A DNA stretch of 56,084 bases from a bacterium (GCA_016712675.1 JADJQR010000004.1:1-56084), one strand, 5' to 3'. Positions 26,294-33,630 are shown, numbered from the stretch's first letter. Notes: generated by a model not told the origin, from the sequence alone. Numbers and translations are program-made.

Positions 26294-26515
26294 GACGGCG
26301 GAACCTCGATGGTGTTGGCCGCACCATCGTAGGTTCCGCCGCTGCCGAAGATCAAGGCTCCCGCCGGCCCCGGTGGGCCCCGGCCCATATACCAGCCACA
26401 CCCGGTACACCAACGTCCCGGGCTCCGGCCGCCCGTAGATCCTCCCGGCCAGCAACAGCCGCACGTTCTCCGCCGCGATGGCATCGCCGATCAGTTCCTG
26501 CTCGTGCGCGTTCAT
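26275..26515 (-). pseudogene. Short gene with one apparent frame break (GPTGPAG region)
   Basis: The ATG at 26515 overlaps the preceding stop and encodes a sensible start (MNAHEQELIGDAIAAENVRL, then RPEPGTLVYRVWLVYGPGPTG). After about residue 48 the natural-looking continuation (PAGALIFGSGGTYDG, ending VPPSCCDSP at 26275) is in the next frame, reached by skipping one G near 26366-26369. A collagen-like GPTGPAG run is restored by that step. The stop overlaps the start of the secreted protein gene. Either a real frameshift mutation or a one-base sequence error. Confidence 0.5.
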
Positions 26516-26697
26516 CGCGGCACCGCCTTGACGACGTCCTGCAGCAGCGACACCAGGGCATCACGCTCCGCGGCCTTGCGCTGGAGATCGGCGCCCGCTT
26601 GCACTGACGCCTTGGCATCCCGCAGCACCAACACCAGCGCCTCCCCGGGCACTTGCAGCCAGGGGCCGCCATGCGGCGTCCACCGGGTTGCCGCCAT
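26512..26697 (-). CDS. Small coiled protein
   Basis: A 61-residue protein whose second half is a helical coil (AGADLQRKAAERDALVSLLQ). It overlaps the next start by four bases and lies four bases after the upstream stop. Part of a string of very small late-side genes; no function known. Confidence 0.55.
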   Translation of the reverse strand: MAATRWTPHGGPWLQVPGEALVLVLRDAKASVQAGADLQRKAAERDALVSLLQDVVKAVPR

Positions 26698-26701
26698 GGT
26701 G

Positions 26702-26872
26702 CTACGACGCCTTCTTGACGGAGTGCTGCGCTTGGTTGACTTGTTTTATCGCGCCGGACTGCGACCGGGCGAGCGCATTTGCTTTGGCCTTCGCAACTTG
26801 TGTTGCCGCTGCCCGGATTGAACTGAAAACAGGTTCATTGCGGAATGCAGTGCTCTTGTTAGGAATGCTCAT
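26702..26872 (-). CDS. Small basic protein
   Basis: A 56-residue Lys/Gln/Ala-rich protein (VAKAKANALARSQSGAIKQV). I prefer the ATG at 26872 because GGAG lies six bases before it; a GTG at 26914 overlapping the previous stop is also in frame. It could be nucleic-acid binding, judging by charge alone. Confidence 0.5.
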   Translation of the reverse strand: MSIPNKSTAFRNEPVFSSIRAAATQVAKAKANALARSQSGAIKQVNQAQHSVKKAS

Positions 26873-26910
26873 GCTGGTCTCCGTTGTCTTGTTGCGCGAA
26901 GTCCCATCGC

Positions 26911-27138
26911 TCACCTCCGGTATACGCCGGCGATCGATCGCCGGATCTCATCCCGCCGCGCCTTGAGCCCGGCCGCGGCACTCTGGCAAAGCAGGCGCCA
27001 CGTTCGGACGCCTGCCTTGAGTCGTTTGCGGATCGTGTCGGCCTTCAGCTTGGGGTGGTCGGCGAGGACTCGCGCGACCACCTCCGCAGCCGTCAGCTTC
27101 TCGCCCTCGATCGTGTAGCGCCAGTCTGCATCGGCCAT
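26911..27138 (-). CDS. Small helix-turn-helix-like protein
   Basis: A 75-residue protein with the pattern LTAAEVVARVLADHPKLKAD followed by a basic helix (TIRKRLKAGVRTWRLL), resembling a DNA-binding HTH. It starts two bases after the upstream small gene. Possible role in late-gene control, unproven. Confidence 0.55.
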   Translation of the reverse strand: MADADWRYTIEGEKLTAAEVVARVLADHPKLKADTIRKRLKAGVRTWRLLCQSAAAGLKARRDEIRRSIAGVYRR

Positions 27139-27140
27139 GG

Positions 27141-27281
27141 CTACTTCGCCCTCCCTGCGAACGTCTGGGTTTTTTCGTTCGCCACGGGGTCGCCATAGGT
27201 GCACTCATCCAGCGGCAGGGGCCAGATGCCGATGGGCTGCTGGTTGTCGACGCGCAGCAGCCCGTAGCCGATGCGGGTCAT
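27141..27281 (-). CDS. 46-residue protein
   Basis: Begins at an ATG overlapping the stop of the diphosphohydrolase fusion gene (ATGA) and ends two bases before the next start. The translated sequence opens MTRIGYGLLRVDNQQPIGIW and contains PLPLDECTYGDPV, which looks like a real compact protein. Coupling on both sides is the main support. Confidence 0.5.
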   Translation of the reverse strand: MTRIGYGLLRVDNQQPIGIWPLPLDECTYGDPVANEKTQTFAGRAK

Positions 27282-28483
27282 GGCTTGCCGCCCCGCCGCA
27301 GCTCACCCCCGACGATGGTGTGGATGCGGGGCAGATTGCAGAAGGCCTCGAACGCCTGGGAGACCGCCATCGGCACCCCGTCGCCGGTCACCTTCGCCTT
27401 GGTGGAGGCAAGCACCGCATCCCCGCGACGCAGCTCGACGTAGACCGCAGGCTGCTTGCTCGACCAGCGGTAGCGCGCCCGTATCAGCCCGGCGTCCACC
27501 GCCCGCGCAGCCAAGCTCCCCGGGTTGACCAGCTTGGCCAGGGTCTCCTCCGCGTCGGCCTGCAGCTTACGGGATGGGCGGAGCGATTCCACCCAGCGTT
27601 CAAACGCCGGCTTGCTGTATGCGGTCGTGATGGGGAAGACCTGAGCGCCGACATGCGCCGTCAGACTATCCACGTCCCCGTGCTGCCACTTGAACTCGAT
27701 CAGCCCGGCTTCCTGCAGCTCGCGCACCGCAGGCAGCTTGCTCAGTTCGTCGATGACGTGCTGCACCGACGGCTGCGGCTGCGGCTGCGGCTGCGGCTGC
27801 TTCTGGGCCAACGTCCGCTTCAGCCAGTCGACCAGCCCGCACCACGACAGGGTTCCGGGGTTGAGGTAGCGCGCTGATACGGTGTACCGCGCCTGCTCAA
27901 CGCACACCGCCAAGCCATCATCCCCCACGGGCTCGAACCGCAGCAACCCGAAGCGCTGCAGCGCCTGCGCTTCGGGCAGCTTCTCGATGCGCTCGACCGC
28001 CTGCGCCACCTCCAACGGCCAGCGCTTGAACGCGACGGCCGTACCGAACCGCAGCAGTCGCTCCGCCGCCTCTCGGCTCAAGTCTGCCACCGCGGCCACG
28101 CCCGCAGCGGTGGGGTAGCGCTCCGCCGCCCATCGCGCCCAGAGCCCCTCACGCCGCGCAAGCGCGTCTTGCCCCTGCTTCAGCTCCTCCGCCTCGCGCA
28201 GCCGCAGCTCCAGCACCGCCAGGGCGCACCACGCCATGTGCGCGGTGTGGCGCAGCCCGGACTCCGGGTCCAGCACCTCCCCGCGCAGCGCCGCCAACGC
28301 GTGGCGCAGCAACGCGTCGCTATAGCGCTGCAGCCCGTCCGGCACCAGTAGCCAGTTGTCCGGCGCGTACTTCCGGGCGCCGTACTCGGCCACCTCCACC
28401 ACCGCGGCCAGCGCCTGGGCCATCGTACCGAACACCAGCGTCGGCCGCGGCTTGCCTGCGTCGTCCTTCCGTCCTTCAGTCAT
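27278..28483 (-). CDS. dATP/dGTP diphosphohydrolase-like domain fused to repeated C-terminal modules
   Basis: A 401-residue protein from the ATG at 28483, which has CAGGAG eight bases upstream; a longer in-frame extension lacks a ribosome site. Residues about 1-100 fit the phage dATP/dGTP diphosphohydrolase N-terminal family: KDDAGKPRP, EYGARKYAPDNW, RYSDALLRHALAALRGE, DPESGLRHTAHMAW. These helical enzymes hydrolyse dNTPs and in some phages help exclude dATP or dGTP from DNA. The remaining 300 residues hold about three diverged copies of a 65-80 residue module (each starting with a KLP/KLV turn, followed by an AGL(I/L)-type segment and beta strands). I know of no such fusion. No PurZ-like gene is seen. 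Confidence 0.7.
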   Translation of the reverse strand: MTEGRKDDAGKPRPTLVFGTMAQALAAVVEVAEYGARKYAPDNWLLVPDGLQRYSDALLRHALAALRGEVLDPESGLRHTAHMAWCALAVLELRLREAEELKQGQDALARREGLWARWAAERYPTAAGVAAVADLSREAAERLLRFGTAVAFKRWPLEVAQAVERIEKLPEAQALQRFGLLRFEPVGDDGLAVCVEQARYTVSARYLNPGTLSWCGLVDWLKRTLAQKQPQPQPQPQPSVQHVIDELSKLPAVRELQEAGLIEFKWQHGDVDSLTAHVGAQVFPITTAYSKPAFERWVESLRPSRKLQADAEETLAKLVNPGSLAARAVDAGLIRARYRWSSKQPAVYVELRRGDAVLASTKAKVTGDGVPMAVSQAFEAFCNLPRIHTIVGGELRRGGKP

Positions 28484-28510
28484 CGCACTTGCTCCTGTCG
28501 TTGTTCCGCC

Positions 28511-28571
28511 GAGTTGACATAACGCACCACACCATGTTCCCGCGATTTTCTCGGTGCGAGTTGACATAACG
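28511..28571. repeat. Two direct repeats GAGTTGACATAACG upstream of the diphosphohydrolase gene
   Basis: Identical 14-bp copies at 28511-28524 and 28558-28571, 47 bases apart start to start. The core GACATAAC recurs (reverse strand) at 32839-32846 over an early-gene start. They look like repressor or activator sites for the leftward gene beginning at 28483. Confidence 0.55.
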
Positions 28572-28637
28572 TGCCGCCAACCCGCCCCTCCTACCCACGC
28601 CGCCAACGGCACCCAAATGAGAACCGCTCGCATCTGC

Positions 28638-28751
28638 AACATAGACAACATATGCAACATGTTTTAACTGTTTTTACTACACGACCCAAAATCCAGATTT
28701 TGATCTCTCGCGTACGAAACTACCAGCTATGTTGTTTATGTTGTCTATGTT
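28638..28751. promoter_or_regulatory. AT-rich iteron island: inverted triplets of a 9-bp repeat
   Basis: The left arm (28638-28661) holds three CAACAT units spaced nine bases apart. The right arm (28728-28751) holds three ATGTTG units with the same spacing, its reverse complement at 22 of 24 positions. Between them lies sequence visibly richer in A and T than the rest of the genome. The 286-base gap 28484-28769 has no gene. Phased iterons in an AT-rich island next to the primase-helicase gene suggest a replication origin or a strong operator. Confidence 0.6.
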
Positions 28752-28769
28752 GTCGTTTTTAACTTCTTT

Positions 28770-31370
28770 TTAACTTTTGAGCACCCGCCACGTCCCTCTT
28801 TTCCCGGTTCCGGTGTTAACGCCGACCAGCCTTAGGTTCCCGGCTGGCCGGTTACGCTTCGACCGCAACCATAAACCGAGCACTTTGGCGTCCGGCATGC
28901 GCCCTCGCCCGACCGCCCGCAGCGACTCCAGCAGCAGATCGGCAGGACTCAGCTCCCCCTCCACAGCCCCGTGCGCAACATCGAAATTAGTTTCAGGCGA
29001 AACGAATTGGCTTTCCGTCGCCCGCTTCAGTAACTCGTTCGTCGTCACCGCCGCATCCCCCACCACCCCATGCCAGCCCGACAGGAAGTCCGCCAGGAGC
29101 TGCCTCTCGGGGTCCAGATTGACTTGGTCCTGTACCACCTCGATGGGGTCCGGCATGCCCAGCCAGATGAGGGTGTCGCGCACCAGCCAGCACCAGTCCC
29201 CGTACGACGACCACAGCGGGCCGCGCTCCGGCCCTTCGAGCATCCGCGCCCGCACCATCGTCAGCACGCCGTTGACCAGGGCTTCGCGATCACGCAGCGC
29301 GTCGTCCACGGGGCGGTTGCTGAACTGCCGGAGCTCCGGGCGCTCCACGCCGGCGTCCAGGGTGGACACCAGCACGCGCCGGTTGAGGTCTCCCAGCACC
29401 GATGCGTTGTTGCCCGTGCCCAGCACCAGCGCGCGGCAGGGGACGCGGTTCTGGCCGGTGCGGCCCAGCACCCGCAGCGACATCTCGGGTTCGGTCAGCA
29501 TCGAGCACAGGAAGTCCGACTGCAGCCCGCTGCTCAGGTTGTCGATGACGATCACCGGGTCGCCGGCGATGAGCGCGCCGGTCAGCGACTTGGGGTTCTC
29601 CGCCGGGTCCGACGACCACGACATCACCCGGGCGTTCTGGCCGGTGGCCAGGGCCGCGACGATGTGCGCCAGCAGCGACTTGCCGGTGCCGGGCGTGGGG
29701 GCGCTGAACAGGATCATGGGCGCCGCGTCGAGCACCGGGCGCAGCACGCCCGAGATCATCGCCGCCAGGGCCACCGACTCATCCGCCAGCGTGGCGAAGG
29801 GGAACGTGCCCAGCAGTCTGCGCAGCGCCCCCAGCGCGCGCTCTGCGTTGTCCTGGGTTGGCTCGGGCAGCTCGGGCCATGAGGATGAGAGCGCTACGAG
29901 AAGCGCGGTGCGCGCATCGTAGCCGGGCGTCGCCGCGACGCTGCCATCGCGCCGCAGGGCGGGCGCCTGGGTGATCCCGCGCAGCGACGGCAACAGCCGA
30001 TGGCAGGGGGAGGCAATCACCTTCGCGGCAACGTCCTCCGGTGCGTCGACGCGGCGCCACGTCACCACGCCCTTGAGCGAGCGCGGCTCGAAGAACATCG
30101 CCGCGCGTTCGAGGTCAATCTGCAGGTCCACGATCCTGACCGGGGAGAGGATCACGGCGCCGGCCGGGCGCCGGATCGAGGCCTCGGGGTCGATCGACTC
30201 GGCGTGTGACACCGGGCGGGCGCGGGTCAGCAGATCGCCGCGCATGTAGAGCGGCGCCTGGGCTTCGATGAGCGCCTCCTCGCATTGCCTGATCGTCGCC
30301 TCGGCCTCGCCAGGGCGCAGGCGGATCTCGCGCCGGTCGAAGCCGCCGTCCTTGCGTGCTGCGAGCTCCGGGGTGACCGGGTCGAACTCGTCCTCGACCG
30401 CCAGCACGCGCGGCTGGTCGCGCCCGGTGTCGATGCCGCTGCGCACCGTCTTCTCAACCTCGTTCGGATCCATCCCGGCCTCGATGGCCGCCACCTCCAG
30501 CACTTCGAGGATCCGATCGTCGGAGAGTCGGTCGCACTTCGCCGCGTCGGCCGCGGCGCCGAACAGGGTCGCGTTGCGCTGGCCCTCGGGCGCCTCGCGG
30601 ACGCGCTTGGCGATGGTCTCCAGCAGGTGGAGTGCACCCGGCGTCTCCTGGGTCTCGGCCATGATGCGTGCGGCCTCGTGCTCCTCCGGCGTCTCATCGT
30701 CTGCCGGCGGCGATCGGCCGAGGATGTGGCGGCCCTCGTCGACCAGGGCGTCCGCGTTCAGCGGCTTGCCTCGCAGGCGCACGCCGACGTAGTCCATCGG
30801 CGGCAGGTAGAGAGGCTGCTCCGCGCGGTCGCATGCGGCGTCCCAGCCCAGCGGGGCGTAGAACTGGTCCTGCAGCCGGTCGTCGATGCGCTTGCGCAGC
30901 GCGGCCGACGCGGCGAGCCCCTGCTCGCGGTCCACCGATCGGTCGAGGGCGGCGATGATGCGGACGCGGGGCACCTCTTCGGTGTGGCTGGCCGTGGTGT
31001 AGATGAGCACGTCCATGTCGCCGCAGGCCGACGTGAGGGCGTCGCGCCACTCGCCTGCGGGCAGCCCCGCGTCGACGTCGAGGCCTAGCCAGCTGCGCTC
31101 GCCTGCACAGCGCTTGCAGCGGTGGTGGCGGCCGATGTAGCCGGCCTTCGTGCCGCGCCGGTGCCACTCGTCGTTGGGTGCGATGGCCATCGGCGCGCAG
31201 ATGTACTGCCGGCCCTTCGCCGCCTTGCCCGTCGCCTGGACGCGGTCGTGGTGCAGCTGTAGCAGGAACTGATCGAAGCTGGTCGCCTGCCGCTGCTCTG
31301 GCGACGAGTCGGTGGTAGCCGCGCCGCGGCTGAAGAAAACGCGGGTTGACCCGCTGCTGGTGCTCGACAT
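28770..31370 (-). CDS. Primase-helicase (AEP-like primase fused to AAA+/SF3-type helicase)
   Basis: An 866-residue replication protein. The N-terminal third has features of an archaeo-eukaryotic-type primase: a DxD pair in GLDVDAG (about residue 97), TTASHTEEVPRVRII with a conserved His and Arg, and nearby cysteines (RCKRCAGERSW). The C-terminal half is a helicase with Walker A SAPTPGTGKS (about 557-566), Walker B-like DPVIVIDNLSSG and a sensor-like LVLGTGNNAS. It would open and prime the phage origin. GGGAG lies seven bases before the ATG. An iteron island follows the gene. The primase family name is from pattern memory, the ATPase is clear. Confidence 0.8.
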   Translation of the reverse strand: MSSTSSGSTRVFFSRGAATTDSSPEQRQATSFDQFLLQLHHDRVQATGKAAKGRQYICAPMAIAPNDEWHRRGTKAGYIGRHHRCKRCAGERSWLGLDVDAGLPAGEWRDALTSACGDMDVLIYTTASHTEEVPRVRIIAALDRSVDREQGLAASAALRKRIDDRLQDQFYAPLGWDAACDRAEQPLYLPPMDYVGVRLRGKPLNADALVDEGRHILGRSPPADDETPEEHEAARIMAETQETPGALHLLETIAKRVREAPEGQRNATLFGAAADAAKCDRLSDDRILEVLEVAAIEAGMDPNEVEKTVRSGIDTGRDQPRVLAVEDEFDPVTPELAARKDGGFDRREIRLRPGEAEATIRQCEEALIEAQAPLYMRGDLLTRARPVSHAESIDPEASIRRPAGAVILSPVRIVDLQIDLERAAMFFEPRSLKGVVTWRRVDAPEDVAAKVIASPCHRLLPSLRGITQAPALRRDGSVAATPGYDARTALLVALSSSWPELPEPTQDNAERALGALRRLLGTFPFATLADESVALAAMISGVLRPVLDAAPMILFSAPTPGTGKSLLAHIVAALATGQNARVMSWSSDPAENPKSLTGALIAGDPVIVIDNLSSGLQSDFLCSMLTEPEMSLRVLGRTGQNRVPCRALVLGTGNNASVLGDLNRRVLVSTLDAGVERPELRQFSNRPVDDALRDREALVNGVLTMVRARMLEGPERGPLWSSYGDWCWLVRDTLIWLGMPDPIEVVQDQVNLDPERQLLADFLSGWHGVVGDAAVTTNELLKRATESQFVSPETNFDVAHGAVEGELSPADLLLESLRAVGRGRMPDAKVLGLWLRSKRNRPAGNLRLVGVNTGTGKRGTWRVLKS

Positions 31371-31378
31371 ACTATGTC
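31366..31378. promoter_or_regulatory. Palindrome GACAT-ACT-ATGTC at the primase start
   Basis: A perfect 5-bp inverted repeat with 3-base spacer overlapping the primase ATG at 31370. The same architecture (GACAT-N3-ATGTC) occurs at 32834-32846 over another early start. A candidate operator or translational control site. Confidence 0.45.
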
Positions 31379-31430
31379 TCCCGTGCAGCGCTTGAGATCA
31401 CGCGGCACACTCCCGACGATGGTTGTTTTG

Positions 31431-31470
31431 AGCCCCGACGAGACGCCTACCTCGCCGGGGCTTTTTCTTT
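31431..31470 (+). terminator. Intrinsic terminator reading rightward
   Basis: A 12-bp stem (AGCCCCGACGAG with CTCGCCGGGGCT, one mismatch) and an 8-base loop are followed by TTTTTCTTTT on the plus strand. Genes on both sides run leftward, so on their strand the hairpin lacks a T-tract. It would stop a rightward transcript coming through the primase region. Confidence 0.65.
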
Positions 31471-31827
31471 TCAGCCGCCCACGTCCGGCGGCAGCAGCGA
31501 ACGGAGGAACTCCGCCTCGTCGCGCGCCGCGGCCTGGAACTTATCCCGGCACGCTGGTTCGTAACCCAAGCCGTAGTATCTAGCCCCGCGCCAGCTACTG
31601 AGTGCGTTCGCGGCCAGCGGGTATGGCGTACCCCCGCAGTTAGCCTCAGCGACTCGATGGAACACCGGGCATCGATGGCACTCAGGGCCGGAGCCGTCCT
31701 CCATGAACCGCACGCACAGAGGGCATTGACTGGACCCCAGCCGGATCCAATCGGGATCGGAGGCCTGCGACAGCATCTCCCACCGCTCGATGCTTTGCTG
31801 CAGCGCGGTCAGCGTCAGGGCGTCCAT
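31471..31827 (-). CDS. Small Cys-rich protein, probable zinc binding
   Basis: A 118-residue protein with a cysteine cluster: SQCPLCVRF, then PECHRCPVFHRV, then ANCGGTPY, giving two CxxC pairs suitable for a zinc site. The C-terminal part is helical (CRDKFQAAARDEAEFLRSLL). Similar small Cys-motif proteins occur in many phage early regions without known function. It overlaps the upstream stop by one base. Confidence 0.65.
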   Translation of the reverse strand: MDALTLTALQQSIERWEMLSQASDPDWIRLGSSQCPLCVRFMEDGSGPECHRCPVFHRVAEANCGGTPYPLAANALSSWRGARYYGLGYEPACRDKFQAAARDEAEFLRSLLPPDVGG

Positions 31828-32090
31828 CAGTTGCTGCCCTTGGCGAGGAACTTGAAGAACTGCTTTTCATGCTCGGCGCGAGTGGCGAACGCGCGGTCTT
31901 CGGTCATGTCCGCGAACACCCGGTCGCGCCGCTCTTCGGCGATCTTGTCTTCGCCTTTGAACTCGAACGCGGACTCGATCTGAAGCTCGCCAATCTCCAC
32001 GATCACTTTCAGCTGCGGCGCCCCATCCTCCCCGACCGCCTTGAGCACCAGCACCTGCTCCCCGTCCCGCTCAAACAATTTCGCGAACAT
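31827..32090 (-). CDS. Small early protein of unknown function
   Basis: An 87-residue protein: an N-terminal beta-rich half (QVLVLKAVGEDGAPQLKVIV) and a charged helical C-terminus. TGATG overlaps on both sides show tight coupling in the leftward early operon. Not recognised. Confidence 0.6.
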   Translation of the reverse strand: MFAKLFERDGEQVLVLKAVGEDGAPQLKVIVEIGELQIESAFEFKGEDKIAEERRDRVFADMTEDRAFATRAEHEKQFFKFLAKGSN

Positions 32091-32329
32091 CAGCGTTCCC
32101 CCTTCTCAGCGCCGCACAGCTGCGGCTGCATGGTTGTCGGATCGATCATTGGCGTGATGCCCTGCTCCCTCACGATGTAGCGCACGCCACTGATGCAGGG
32201 GTGTTGCCGTTCGTAGATCTCGCGGGCACGCTCCTCGTTGGATGGGCTGGTGAGAGCCAGCAGCCATGGCGCGCCCGCCACGAAGACCACGACCAACACA
32301 AACAGCCACTCTTCGACGTCCCAGTCCAT
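32090..32329 (-). CDS. Small single-pass membrane protein
   Basis: A 79-residue protein with an N-terminal membrane helix (EEWLFVLVVVFVAGAPWLLA) and a soluble C-terminus with two Cys. The ATG at 32329 overlaps the previous TGA and has GGAGG six bases upstream, so it is preferred over the GTG just before it. Function unknown. Confidence 0.6.
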   Translation of the reverse strand: MDWDVEEWLFVLVVVFVAGAPWLLALTSPSNEERAREIYERQHPCISGVRYIVREQGITPMIDPTTMQPQLCGAEKGER

Positions 32330-32838
32330 CACGCACCTCCCGTCGGGTGGCGCCGGGACTCGCGCCCGCCTGCCCGCTCCATCAGGCAGCGGTCGCAGGC
32401 GCAGGTCTCGCGCATCAGCTCTAGCGTCGCCTCGCGGTGCTCGGCGCGGTCGCGCATCAACGCATCCACACCGCCCGCCTTGCTGTACGCGTAGGACAAC
32501 ACCGCCTCGGCGCCCTGCGCCAGCGCGCGCAGCTGCACGGGGACGATCGACGCCCGCAGGCGCAGCCCCAACACGGGCTCGGTCAGCCCCTCGCCGAGCG
32601 AGCCCAGCAGACGCCAGAGGATGATGTGCGCGTCCGACAGCAGCGCCTGGGCCTGGGCCAGATCGTGCTCGTCGGCCAGCAGCCCGGCGGCGCGCGCCGA
32701 CGCGATCTTGTCTTCGAGCGAACGCGTGTCGTCGACCTGCGCCGCCCGGCGCTTGCCCGCGCGCTTGAGCGTTTCGGCGACGATGGACGCGACTTGATCC
32801 ACCTGCCCGGGGGTCGGGGCTTCGTCTTCGGTTGACAT
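32329..32838 (-). CDS. Helical early protein downstream of the Cro-like gene
   Basis: A 169-residue, Ala/Leu/Glu-rich helical protein with a C-terminal pair of Cys (CACDRC). The ATG at 32838 lies one base after the stop of the upstream regulator and has GAGG at good spacing; the GACAT-GTT-ATGTC palindrome spans this start. Possibly part of the switch, but no DNA-binding motif is clear. Confidence 0.6.
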   Translation of the reverse strand: MSTEDEAPTPGQVDQVASIVAETLKRAGKRRAAQVDDTRSLEDKIASARAAGLLADEHDLAQAQALLSDAHIILWRLLGSLGEGLTEPVLGLRLRASIVPVQLRALAQGAEAVLSYAYSKAGGVDALMRDRAEHREATLELMRETCACDRCLMERAGGRESRRHPTGGA

Positions 32839-32846
32839 GTTATGTC
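32834..32846. promoter_or_regulatory. Palindrome GACAT-GTT-ATGTC between two early genes
   Basis: A perfect inverted repeat overlapping the stop of the Cro-like gene and the start of the next. Same architecture as the site at 31366-31378, suggesting one DNA- or RNA-binding regulator for both. Confidence 0.45.
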
Positions 32847-33100
32847 CTCGGTCTCCAGTAGAGGCGGCCGTCGGGGCCGCGGTGGAACAGGTAGTCGGGC
32901 CGTAGCGCCTCAGGCGTCGTGTCGGGCCAGATCGCGCACAGGCCTTCGCACCACCCAGGCGGCACCGGGCGGCGTCGGTTGTACAGCTGCCAGACGAGCG
33001 CGTGGGGGCGCCCGGTGAGCCGGGAGAACGCGGGGATGCCCCCGGCGCGATCAACGAGTGCCCGGAGGGCGGTGTTAGCAGTGGTAGCCATGGGCGCCAT
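32840..33100 (-). CDS. Cro/YdaS-like DNA-binding regulator
   Basis: An 86-residue protein with a helix-turn-helix region (ALRALVDRAGGIPAFSRLTG, then HALVWQLYNRR) and the VPPGWCEGLCAI segment typical of YdaS/Cro-like phage regulators that pair HTH with a PxxWC motif. It is the first gene of the leftward operon and faces the divergent control region, so it probably sets the balance between the two early operons. No CI-type repressor or integrase was found, so lysogeny is not supported by the sequence. Confidence 0.75.
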   Translation of the reverse strand: MAPMATTANTALRALVDRAGGIPAFSRLTGRPHALVWQLYNRRRPVPPGWCEGLCAIWPDTTPEALRPDYLFHRGPDGRLYWRPRT

Positions 33101-33118
33101 GGTAGCGGGTCAGGGGCC

Positions 33119-33136
33119 CGTTACGATCTACGTTAC
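33119..33136. repeat. Direct repeat CGTTAC, 12-base period, in the divergent control region
   Basis: CGTTAC at 33119-33124 and 33131-33136, between the two divergent early operons and just upstream of the rightward -35 box. A candidate operator for the adjacent Cro/YdaS-like protein. Confidence 0.4.
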
Positions 33137-33146
33137 AATGTTTTGC

Positions 33147-33174
33147 TTTACACTACTCAGGAAATGAGTATGAT
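33147..33174 (+). promoter_or_regulatory. Sigma70-type early promoter, rightward
   Basis: TTTACA at 33147-33152 and TATGAT at 33169-33174 with a 16-base spacer, about 125 bases before the first rightward gene. It would drive the plus-strand early operon with host RNA polymerase. Confidence 0.6.
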
Positions 33175-33277
33175 GGGATCCAAGGACGGCGAGACGCCTC
33201 CCCAGCCAAGGGCCACCAGGGCCGGCAGGCGACACCGCTTTGACGCCCGGGGGCAGCCTCCGACAGGGCGCCCCACT

Positions 33278-33303
33278 GGTTCAACAGCGAGGAGAGTGAG
33301 ATG
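33278..33303 (+). repeat. Duplicated 26-bp translation leader, copy 1
   Basis: Identical to 33673-33698. It runs from GGTTCAACAGCGAGG to the ATG and includes a strong GAGGAGAG ribosome site, so two neighbouring early genes have the same initiation region. Confidence 0.75.
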
Positions 33304-33630
33304 CGCAAGAACAACCGCTTCACCGCCGGCTTTGGCGTGTACTGCTGCAAGGTCTGCCGCGGTCGCACCCGTCAAACCGACCAGGACGCCGCGCAGCTGG
33401 GCCTGTGTGCCGAGTGTTACGAGCTCGCCGGCGAGGACAACATGCACAACGACGACGGCACTCGGCCAACCGCGTCGCAGGCGGTTCACTACGCCGAGCT
33501 GCTGTTCCGCATCAGCCGGCGCGAGGGCGCCAGCGTTCAACGGGCGCGGGACGCCAACTGCTACTGCTTCCCCGCCGCGGCGAAGCCGCGCGTGCGCTGG
33601 AACGGCGAGGCGTGGCGAGCAGTGGTCTAG
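33301..33630 (+). CDS. Small zinc-ribbon-like early protein
   Basis: A 109-residue protein, first gene of the rightward operon, with CCKVCRGRT and later LCAECYELAG, giving paired CxxC motifs as in a zinc ribbon, and a basic C-terminus. It has a very strong ribosome site in a duplicated leader. It could bind nucleic acid or host polymerase, as early zinc-ribbon phage proteins often do, but that is a guess. Confidence 0.65.
   Translation: MRKNNRFTAGFGVYCCKVCRGRTRQTDQDAAQLGLCAECYELAGEDNMHNDDGTRPTASQAVHYAELLFRISRREGASVQRARDANCYCFPAAAKPRVRWNGEAWRAVV

Noticed and set aside
27278-28483. 2-aminoadenine (Z) genome system
   Set aside because: Only a diphosphohydrolase-like domain is seen; no PurZ-like synthetase was found.
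28638-28751. Rho-independent terminator for the primase gene
   Set aside because: The arms are AT-rich, 66 bases apart and internally periodic, which fits iterons better than a terminator hairpin.
28638-28751. CRISPR-like array
   Set aside because: Repeats are only 9 bp apart with no spacers, and are arranged in inverted orientation.
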